Below, one piece after another: positions 1 to 4,776 of a DNA stretch of 5,526 bases. The first letter of the stretch is position 1. Every line of letters starts with the position of its first letter. The stretch spans positions 1 through 5,526 of the forward strand of contig JAZRDG010000050.1 in NCBI GenBank assembly GCA_045660125.1, given 5' to 3'. The translations under genes and the position numbers were made by a program. This stretch comes from SVQP01 sp045660125. Its GTDB lineage: Bacteria; Bacillota; Clostridia; Oscillospirales; CAG-272. The notes beneath the pieces are model-generated. The model saw only the letters and a list, made by a program, of their open reading frames with translations, made no database searches and was not told the origin of the DNA.

Positions 1-12
1 AAGAGCGCACCA
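1..12 (+). tRNA. 3' end of a truncated tRNA gene (acceptor strand plus CCA)
   Basis: The window opens with AAGAGCGCACCA. This reads as the 3' half of an acceptor stem (AGAGCGC, 2-8), discriminator A9 and an encoded CCA (10-12). It sits only 4 nt before a complete tRNA in the same orientation, as expected in a tRNA cluster. The missing 5' strand should read GCGCTCT, an acceptor start I associate with bacterial tRNA-Arg genes, but the anticodon lies outside the window and identity cannot be fixed. The call rests on 12 nt and on context. Confidence 0.6.
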
Positions 13-16
13 ATAT

Positions 17-93
17 GGCGGGATAGCTCAGTTGGCTAGAGCAACCGGTTCATACCCGGTAGGTCATGGGTTCAAGTCCAATTCCCGCTACCA
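17..93 (+). tRNA. tRNA-Met(CAT), elongator type
   Basis: A complete 77-nt cloverleaf. The acceptor stem 17-23/83-89 has seven pairs with G17-T89 as a wobble. The D stem is GCTC/GAGC (26-29/39-42). The anticodon stem ACCGG/CCGGT (44-48/56-60) encloses a 7-nt loop with anticodon CAT at 51-53. The T arm is 66-82, the discriminator A90, and CCA is encoded at 91-93. It lacks initiator features: the stem next to the anticodon loop is CGG/CCG rather than GGG/CCC, and position 1 is a G that pairs. A tRNA-Ile2 whose C34 is modified to lysidine also has a CAT gene anticodon, but the GGCGG start resembles clostridial and bacillar elongator Met. One T-stem pair is a G68/A80 mismatch. Confidence 0.93.
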
Positions 94-168
94 GGCCCGT
101 TGGTCAAGCGGTTAAGACACCGCCCTTTCACGGCGGTAACATGGGTTCGATTCCCGTACGGGTCACCA
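94..168 (+). tRNA. tRNA-Glu(TTC)
   Basis: A complete 75-nt cloverleaf starting on the base after the CCA of tRNA-Met, so the two genes abut with no spacer and must be processed from one precursor. The acceptor stem 94-100/158-164 is fully paired (G95-T163 wobble). The anticodon stem CCGCC/GGCGG (120-124/132-136) holds a 7-nt loop with anticodon TTC at 127-129. The T arm 141-157 has the standard TTCGATT loop, with T142-G156 as a wobble. The discriminator is A165 and CCA is encoded at 166-168. A strong intrinsic terminator begins at the last base of the CCA, so this is the last gene of the tRNA cluster. Confidence 0.97.
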
Positions 169-210
169 AAAAAGAGGATGGAGTAGCACAGCTACTCCAT
201 CCTCTTTTTT
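168..210. terminator. Bidirectional intrinsic terminator closing the tRNA cluster
   Basis: A perfect 20-bp inverted repeat (168-187 with 191-210) around an ACA loop. It has an A run on the left (168-173) and a T run on the right (205-210). Read rightwards it ends the tRNA transcript with GAGGATGGAGTAGC/GCTACTCCATCCTC followed by T6. Read leftwards it is equally good, with T6 at 173-168. The symmetry means it could also stop a transcript arriving from the right on the minus strand. Confidence 0.95.
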
Positions 211-221
211 GCTGACCCGAC

Positions 222-261
222 GCGAACCCATTTCGTGCGCAAAGCGCACGATTGGGTTCGC
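222..261. repeat. Long imperfect hairpin, REP-like
   Basis: The outer arms GCGAACCCA (222-230) and TGGGTTCGC (253-261) pair over 9 bp. The inner arms TCGTGCGC (233-240) and GCGCACGA (244-251) pair over 8 bp around an AAA loop. A 2-nt versus 1-nt bulge separates the two helices. No T run follows on either side, so it is not an intrinsic terminator. Both outer arms contain GGGTTCG, the sequence of a tRNA T arm. Confidence 0.8.
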
Positions 262-359
262 ATATCCCGCCCGAAGATCGGAGAGCGGCTTGCGCAGCAA
301 GACATTCTCCAGGCGCAGGGCGAGGATATTCTCGCCAACGGCGAAATTCCCGTATATTT

Positions 360-390
360 CGCACCGATGCGGTCGCATCGGTGCGTTTTT
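360..390 (+). terminator. Terminator-like hairpin, rightward
   Basis: A perfect 11-bp stem CGCACCGATGC (360-370) / GCATCGGTGCG (375-385) with loop GGTC, followed at once by TTTTT and CTT. By shape this is an intrinsic terminator for rightward transcription, possibly a back-up stop for tRNA read-through or the end of a plus-strand small RNA. No rightward gene between the tRNA terminator and this hairpin needs it. On the minus strand it would be a stable hairpin near the 5' end of the candidate RNA. Confidence 0.55.
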
Positions 391-479
391 CTTGCATGCT
401 GCAAATTATATTTTTGCGAAAAGTCACCGAGCAAACGCGGCTTCGCCCATGTTTTTTTGATATTTTTACCAAAACCTGC
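391..479. other. AT-rich spacer before the hydrolase promoter
   Basis: These bases complete the gene-free stretch between the tRNA terminator and the hydrolase. They contain T runs (452-458 and 462-467) but no GC-rich stem directly before them, a weak GCAAA/TTTGC inverted repeat near 401, and the minus-strand promoter candidate. No coding frame with a ribosome binding site is visible. Confidence 0.5.
405..434 (-). promoter_or_regulatory. Possible minus-strand promoter of the structured element
   Basis: Read on the minus strand, TTGCTC (434-429) and a perfect TATAAT (410-405) are separated by 18 bp, which would place a start near 398, just before the run of hairpins. The -10 box is ideal but the -35 matches the consensus at only three of six positions, and the area is AT-rich, so chance is a real possibility. 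Confidence 0.25.
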
Positions 480-508
480 TTGCAATTTTTGCCAAGTTCC
501 GTTATAAT
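480..508 (+). promoter_or_regulatory. Sigma-A promoter of the glycoside hydrolase gene
   Basis: TTGCAA (480-485), a 17-bp spacer and TATAAT (503-508) form a near-consensus housekeeping promoter. A start near 515 gives a leader of about 50 nt before the ATG at 567. A second TATAAT occurs at 514-519 but has no well-spaced -35. The leader contains a small CCGC/GCGG hairpin (539-550) just before the ribosome binding site and no recognisable riboswitch or cre site. Confidence 0.8.
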
Positions 509-566
509 GGATATATAATAGAATTCCCCAACTACTACCCGCGCTTGCGGAGAACAGGAGAAGCTT

Positions 567-3500
567 ATGATCTACGAAAAAAACACAAAGCAACCAAGGC
601 TTGACAAATCTCTTTTCCAAAACCCGACGGCTGAATACCGCGGCACGCCCTTCTGGGCATGGAACTGCGAGCTGGAAAAGGGCGAGCTTTTGCGCCAGAT
701 CGACATTTTCAAAGAGATGGGGCTTGGCGGCTTCCATATGCATTGCCGTGCAGGTATGTCCACCACCTATCTTTCGGACGATTTTATGGACTTGGTCAAG
801 GCGTGCACCGATCATGCAGAGAAAAACGAGATGCTGGCATGGCTTTACGACGAGGACAAGTGGCCCTCCGGCTTTGGCGGCGGCTACGTGACCAAGGAGG
901 ACACCTTCCGTCAGCGATACATCACCTTTACCTGTAACCCAAGTTACAGCGTACGCGACAACGCCGTGCTGATTGCCAAGTTCGACGTGGTGCTGGGCGA
1001 GGACAAATGCCTGAAATCCTACCGCAAGGTAGAGGACGGCGACGCCATCGAGGGCACGCTGTGGACGGTATGGCGCGAGATCTCGGGCAATTCCCCTTGG
1101 TACAACAACCAATCCTACGTAGACACGCTCAACAAGGCTGCGATCGATAAATTCATCGAGGTCACGCACGAGCGTTATAAGCAAGCCGTGGGCGATCGCT
1201 TTGGCACAGTCGTGCCCGCTATCTTTACCGACGAGCCGCAGTTTATGCGCAAGGGCACGCTTGCCTTTGCACACAGCAAGCAGAACGTGCATCTGCCCTG
1301 GACGGATGATCTGGAGGACACCTTCAAGGCAGCCTACGGCGACTCGCTGATCGACCATTTGCCCGAGCTTTTGTGGGATCTGCCGGACGGCGAGGTGTCT
1401 CTGACCCGTTACCACTACCACGACCACGTTTCCGACCGCTTTGCCAAGGCGTTTACAGACACCTGCGGTGACTGGTGCGATGCCAACGGCATTGCGCTGA
1501 CAGGTCACATGATGGAAGAGCCTACCCTGCACTCGCAGACCGCCGCGATCGGTGACTGCATGCGCTCCTACCGCGGCTTTGGCATTCCCGGCATCGATAT
1601 GCTTTGCGCTTCCTTTGAGTTCACCACTGCCAAGCAGTGCCAATCCGCCGTGCATCAGTACGGCAAGCCCGGCATGATGAGTGAGCTTTACGGCGTAACC
1701 GGCTGGGACTTTGATTTCCGCGGTCACAAGCTGCACGGTGACTGGCAGGCTGCACTGGGCGTGACCGTGCGCGTGCACCACCTTTCCTGGGTCTCCATGA
1801 AGGGAACGGCAAAGCGCGACTACCCCGCTTCCATGTCCTATCAATCCCCTTGGTACAAGCAGTACGCATACGTTGAGGATCACTTTGGCAGAGTCAACAC
1901 CGCGCTGACACGCGGCACGCCGCTGATCAAGGTGGGCGTGGTGCATCCCGTGGAAAGCTACTGGCTGCATTGGGGTCCCAACGAGCAAACGCAGCTGGTG
2001 CGCGACAAGCTGGACGGCAACTTTATGCACGTGACCGATTGGCTGCTGCGCGGCAACATTGACTTTAACTACATCTGCGAATCCACCCTGCCCGATCTCT
2101 GCCCCGAGGGCTCCGCCCCTCTGCAGGTGGGCAAGATGGCATATGACGTGATCATCGTGCCCGAGTGCGAAACGTTGCGCTCGACCACGCTTGCGCGCCT
2201 TGAGGCGTTCAAGGCTGCGGGCGGTAAGCTGGTATTTATGGGAGATGCGCCCAAGTACGAGGACGCAAAGCCCAGCGCGCGCGGCAAGGCACTCTTTGAC
2301 GCGTCCAAGCAGATCGCATTCTCGCGCGGCGCGCTGCTTGAAGAGCTGTACGACGACCGCACGGTAGAGATCCGCGATTTCAGCGGTGCATATACCACCA
2401 ACCTGATCCATCAGGTCAGACGCGACACAGACGGACTTTGGCTGTTTATCTCGCACGCAAACGAGCCCTACAACAAGCACCTCTCGCGTGCACAGGGCAT
2501 TCACGTCTACGTCAACGGCAAATACAAGGCGCAGCTTTGGGATACCGTGACCGGCGAGATCAAGCCTGTACGCTACAGCAACCGCACGGGCGGCAAGACG
2601 CACGTGATCATGACGCTGCACGACTACGATTCTGCCCTGCTTTACCTTGAGGACACCGACGAGGACGACGGCTACGAGCCTGTGGCAGCTGCCGCGCCCA
2701 CGCCGATCGGCATTCAGCGCTTGACCGTGGGATACGACGCATGGGCTGAGCAAAACGGTGCGGCAAACCCCGTTGCCAACATTCCCTTTACCGTGCCCTA
2801 CACGCTCTCCGAGCCCAACGTGCTGCTGCTTGACATGGCAAGATACGCGCTGGATGACGAGCCGCTCTCTCCCACCGAGGAGATCTTGCGCATTGACGCC
2901 GCCGTCCGCCGCCGCCTTGGCTTCCCTGCAGGCAAGGCGCAGCCTTGGGTGATTGAAGAAAAGCCCGCAGAGCACACCGTGACGCTGGAATACACCGTAT
3001 ACAGTGAGATCGACTACGCAAATCCCTACCTCGCGCTTGAGGACGCGGATATTGCCACCATCATCTGGAACGGCGAGAGAGTGACCGCAAAGCCCGACGG
3101 CTATTACGTTGACCTTTCGATTGCCAAGGTAGCGCTGCCTCCCATGCACAAGGGCGAAAACGTGCTGCGCGTGACCATTCCGTTTGCAGAGCGCTCCAAC
3201 TGCGAGGCAATGTATTTGCTGGGCGCATTCGGCGTGCGCGTCAGCGGCAAGCTTATGAGCGTGACCGCGCTGCCCGAAACCATCGGCTTCTCGGATCTGA
3301 CCTACCAAGGCTTCCCCTTCTACGGCGGCGAGGTTTGCTACAAGATCCCCGTTTGCTGTGATGCGGATTGGGATGCCGTGATCAAGGTGCCGCACTTTGA
3401 TGCGGTGGTGACCACGGTTGACGTGGACGGTGAGCAGCGTGCCGTCATCGCATACCCGCCCTATACTGCCGAGCTTGGTATGCTGTCCGCAGGCTCGCAC

Positions 3501-3680
3501 ACCATCGGTGTAAGCGCATACATCTCGCGCCGCAACTGCTTTGGCGACGTGCATAACGCAGACGAAAAGCACCGCTGGCAGGGTCCGCCCGCTTGGGTGA
3601 CCTCGGGCGACGCATGGACCTACGAATACCGCCTGCGCCGCACGGGTATTCTGACCACTCCCGAGATTTTCAAGAAATAA
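567..3680 (+). CDS. Cytosolic GH106-like glycoside hydrolase (putative alpha-L-rhamnosidase)
   Basis: This 1037-residue protein resembles the GH106 alpha-L-rhamnosidase type, enzymes that release L-rhamnose from plant glycans and glycosides. The start is fixed by AGGAG at 556-560, 6 nt before the ATG. The N-terminus (MIYEKNTKQP) has no signal peptide or membrane segment, so it should act in the cytoplasm on imported substrates. Visible order: an N-terminal barrel module with PFWAWN (28-33), GGFHMH (54-59) and YDEDKWPSG (94-102); FTDEPQF (220-226) and SELYG (372-376), whose glutamates E223 and E373 are the best catalytic candidates; GHMMEEP (313-319) and GIPGIDML (339-346); a Rossmann-like module at about 453-560 ending in GGKLVFMGDAP, as found in several clan-A hydrolases; then beta-sandwich regions at about 590-695 and 800-900, the latter like a galactose-binding fold. 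Length fits GH106 (about 900-1150). Substrate is inferred; a related uncharacterised hydrolase family is the main alternative. No stop, frameshift or truncation is seen. Confidence 0.75.
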   Translation: MIYEKNTKQPRLDKSLFQNPTAEYRGTPFWAWNCELEKGELLRQIDIFKEMGLGGFHMHCRAGMSTTYLSDDFMDLVKACTDHAEKNEMLAWLYDEDKWPSGFGGGYVTKEDTFRQRYITFTCNPSYSVRDNAVLIAKFDVVLGEDKCLKSYRKVEDGDAIEGTLWTVWREISGNSPWYNNQSYVDTLNKAAIDKFIEVTHERYKQAVGDRFGTVVPAIFTDEPQFMRKGTLAFAHSKQNVHLPWTDDLEDTFKAAYGDSLIDHLPELLWDLPDGEVSLTRYHYHDHVSDRFAKAFTDTCGDWCDANGIALTGHMMEEPTLHSQTAAIGDCMRSYRGFGIPGIDMLCASFEFTTAKQCQSAVHQYGKPGMMSELYGVTGWDFDFRGHKLHGDWQAALGVTVRVHHLSWVSMKGTAKRDYPASMSYQSPWYKQYAYVEDHFGRVNTALTRGTPLIKVGVVHPVESYWLHWGPNEQTQLVRDKLDGNFMHVTDWLLRGNIDFNYICESTLPDLCPEGSAPLQVGKMAYDVIIVPECETLRSTTLARLEAFKAAGGKLVFMGDAPKYEDAKPSARGKALFDASKQIAFSRGALLEELYDDRTVEIRDFSGAYTTNLIHQVRRDTDGLWLFISHANEPYNKHLSRAQGIHVYVNGKYKAQLWDTVTGEIKPVRYSNRTGGKTHVIMTLHDYDSALLYLEDTDEDDGYEPVAAAAPTPIGIQRLTVGYDAWAEQNGAANPVANIPFTVPYTLSEPNVLLLDMARYALDDEPLSPTEEILRIDAAVRRRLGFPAGKAQPWVIEEKPAEHTVTLEYTVYSEIDYANPYLALEDADIATIIWNGERVTAKPDGYYVDLSIAKVALPPMHKGENVLRVTIPFAERSNCEAMYLLGAFGVRVSGKLMSVTALPETIGFSDLTYQGFPFYGGEVCYKIPVCCDADWDAVIKVPHFDAVVTTVDVDGEQRAVIAYPPYTAELGMLSAGSHTIGVSAYISRRNCFGDVHNADEKHRWQGPPAWVTSGDAWTYEYRLRRTGILTTPEIFKK

Positions 3681-3687
3681 GCCCATT

Positions 3688-3723
3688 GGCGGCAAATCTT
3701 AATTTTTATTAAGATTTGCCGCC
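3688..3723 (+). terminator. Hairpin terminator after the glycoside hydrolase
   Basis: A perfect 15-bp stem starts 7 nt after the stop codon: 3688-3702 (GGCGGCAAATCTTAA) pairs with 3709-3723 around a TTTTTA loop. The tail TTCTCTT is only a weak T tract, so termination may be incomplete, but stem strength and position support the call. The hairpin ends 5 bp before the -35 box of the next gene, so the two units are packed back to back. Confidence 0.8.
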
Positions 3724-3728
3724 TTCTC

Positions 3729-3758
3729 TTGACCTATGCGGCAAGCATCCTATATAAT
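3729..3758 (+). promoter_or_regulatory. Sigma-A promoter of the YwaF-like gene
   Basis: TTGACC (3729-3734), an 18-bp spacer and TATAAT (3753-3758) match the consensus at 11 of 12 positions. A start near 3765 leaves a leader of only about 24 nt, nearly all ribosome binding site (GGAGG at 3778-3782), so regulation in the leader is unlikely. Confidence 0.85.
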
Positions 3759-3788
3759 AATTGCAGCAAATATTGACGGAGGCTACGT

Positions 3789-4598
3789 ATGGAACGACTC
3801 TTTTATACTCTGCAAAACTTCTTTACGCACAAGGACTTTTTGCTACGCGATAACTTGGTGGGCATGCTGTTTTCCCCCTTGCACCTATGTCTTTCGGCTG
3901 TGCTTTTGGCAGCGATCATACTGATCGCGATCAAGCTGCGCAGGCTGGAGCACAAAAAGATCAGGAACATCATGGCTGTGCTGTGGGCGGTCATGACGCT
4001 CTGGGAGATCGTTAAGATCACGTGGGAAACGGTGGGCGGCAACGAGGTCTCCTTTGAGTGGGGCGGCATTCTGCCTCTGTATCCCTGCAGTATTTTCATG
4101 TACGCCATGCCGTTTGCGCTTTGGGGCAACGAGTATATGAAAAAAGCGGGCTGCGGATATCTTTGCACGCTGGGGCTTTTGGGTGCTTCCATCAATTTCT
4201 TTTACCCTGCCAACGTGCTCTCCAACTACTCCTGCCTGTCCTTTGCGGGCGCGCACACCATGCTGTTTCACGGCGTGATGATGTTCTGTTTTGTGCTCAT
4301 GCAGACCTCAGGCTATCACCGCTACACGCACCTGTCAAAGCCTTGGGAGCTGATCCTGCCCGCCATCCCGACCATGCTCGTGTCCATCCCTGCCAATCTG
4401 GTCAACTACTCCCCCATCGGCTCGGATTACATGTTCTTCAAGTGCAATTCCTTCTTCCTGCCCGCCCTGTTCGGTTGGCTGGAGGACTGGCAATCCACCG
4501 TGATTTTGTACGTGCTGTACCTGCTCTTGCCCGTGGTATTCTATCTGCCCGGTTTGCTGTATACGCATCACAAGCAAAACAAGCAGCTCACCGCATAA
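3789..4598 (+). CDS. YwaF/TMEM164-like integral membrane protein
   Basis: A 269-residue, strongly hydrophobic protein with about seven predicted membrane helices (roughly 25-48, 59-76, 91-113, 122-143, 153-173, 187-207 and 236-258) and a short basic, polar C-terminus. The start is fixed by GGAGG at 3778-3782, 6 nt before the ATG. The layout, the motif LPLYPC (95-100) at the start of helix 3 and the conserved-looking histidines H156 and H161 in helix 5 fit the bacterial YwaF (TIGR02206) family. From memory, this family is related to animal TMEM164, a membrane acyltransferase using a Cys/His pair. The bacterial members have no established reaction, so an acyltransferase or lipid-related role is inference only. 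It has its own promoter and a strong terminator and appears monocistronic. It uses CTA and TCA codons that its two neighbours avoid. A generic unknown membrane protein is the alternative. Confidence 0.75.
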   Translation: MERLFYTLQNFFTHKDFLLRDNLVGMLFSPLHLCLSAVLLAAIILIAIKLRRLEHKKIRNIMAVLWAVMTLWEIVKITWETVGGNEVSFEWGGILPLYPCSIFMYAMPFALWGNEYMKKAGCGYLCTLGLLGASINFFYPANVLSNYSCLSFAGAHTMLFHGVMMFCFVLMQTSGYHRYTHLSKPWELILPAIPTMLVSIPANLVNYSPIGSDYMFFKCNSFFLPALFGWLEDWQSTVILYVLYLLLPVVFYLPGLLYTHHKQNKQLTA

Positions 4599-4602
4599 AC
4601 TG

Positions 4603-4637
4603 CAGAGGTCCGAATCTTTCCGGACCTCTGTTTTTTT
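4603..4637 (+). terminator. Intrinsic terminator of the YwaF-like gene
   Basis: A perfect 10-bp stem CAGAGGTCCG (4603-4612) / CGGACCTCTG (4621-4630) with an 8-nt loop, followed by seven T (4631-4637). It begins 4 nt after the stop codon. This is a textbook Rho-independent terminator and makes read-through into the lipoprotein gene unlikely. Confidence 0.95.
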
Positions 4638-4674
4638 GCAAAACAGTTATGGCACAATGGATAAAAACATCTTT

Positions 4675-4702
4675 TGCTTTTCATGCACAACGCTGAAAAG
4701 CA
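4675..4702. repeat. 9-bp inverted repeat upstream of the lipoprotein promoter (possible operator)
   Basis: TGCTTTTCA (4675-4683) and TGAAAAGCA (4694-4702) are exact inverted copies separated by 10 nt, with centres about two helical turns apart. The right arm ends 10 bp before the -35 box. That geometry suits a dimeric regulator bound upstream of RNA polymerase. No T run follows, so it is not a terminator. The regulator is unknown and does not match cre or another operator I recognise. Confidence 0.45.
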
Positions 4703-4712
4703 GGCGGCTCTA

Positions 4713-4742
4713 TTGACGCGCACTACTATTATATGGTAAAAT
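4713..4742 (+). promoter_or_regulatory. Sigma-A promoter of the lipoprotein gene
   Basis: TTGACG (4713-4718), an 18-bp spacer and TAAAAT (4737-4742) match the consensus at 10 of 12 positions. A start near 4749 leaves a leader of about 28 nt carrying GAGG at 4765-4768, 8 nt before the ATG. Confidence 0.75.
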
Positions 4743-4776
4743 AAAGGGCTTAAAAAATTCACGTGAGGTACACAAC

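Larger units (their letters stand above)
211..398 (-). ncRNA. Hairpin-rich intergenic element, candidate small RNA or dispersed repeat
   Basis: No convincing protein gene lies here, but inverted repeats follow one another almost without gaps: 222-261 (9 bp plus 8 bp), 280-310 (GGAGA/TCTCC enclosing CTTGC/GCAAG), 319-336 (GGCGAG/CTCGCC), 341-362 (GCGAAAT/ATTTCGC) and 360-385 (11 bp, competing with the previous one at its base). The minus strand is preferred for three reasons: a TATAAT-like box lies at 410-405, the left edge is a terminator that works leftwards, and the inner end mimics a tRNA 3' end. A plus-strand reading is possible because the 360-385 hairpin is followed by a T run. I do not recognise a named RNA family. 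Strand and function are inference; the density of pairing is directly visible. Confidence 0.35.

Noticed and set aside
141..261. tRNA-Glu 3' end as an integration site with a downstream direct repeat (att pair).
   Set aside because: The similar sequence is inverted, short and gapped; there is no direct repeat of the tRNA end and no integrase in the window.
211..398. 6S RNA, tmRNA, RNase P RNA or a known riboswitch in the structured element.
   Set aside because: The fold is a chain of separate hairpins rather than one long bubble-bearing rod, and no signature core of these RNAs is seen.
128..472. Minus-strand frame of 114 codons ending in VTRTGIEPMLPP.
   Set aside because: The C-terminus is the reverse translation of tRNA-Glu, a common over-annotation artefact, and it crosses the terminator hairpin.
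209..518. Three overlapping plus-strand frames of 83-90 codons (209-460, 235-507, 252-518).
   Set aside because: None has a ribosome binding site. They overlap one another in different frames, cross the hairpins, and two run over the hydrolase promoter.
192..3695. A 1167-codon open frame on the minus strand opposite the hydrolase.
   Set aside because: It is in exact codon register with the hydrolase gene and stays open because that gene lacks TTA, CTA and TCA codons. Its translation is rich in His, Cys, Val and Arg with no recognisable domain, it has no promoter or RBS, and it runs through the intergenic hairpins.
4058..4696. A 212-codon plus-strand frame overlapping the YwaF-like gene.
   Set aside because: It is out of frame with the gene that has the RBS, membrane helices and family motifs, and it reads through the terminator.
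4649..4696. A 15-codon frame (MAQWIKTSFA...) between terminator and promoter.
   Set aside because: There is no promoter or RBS, and it lies over the inverted repeat.
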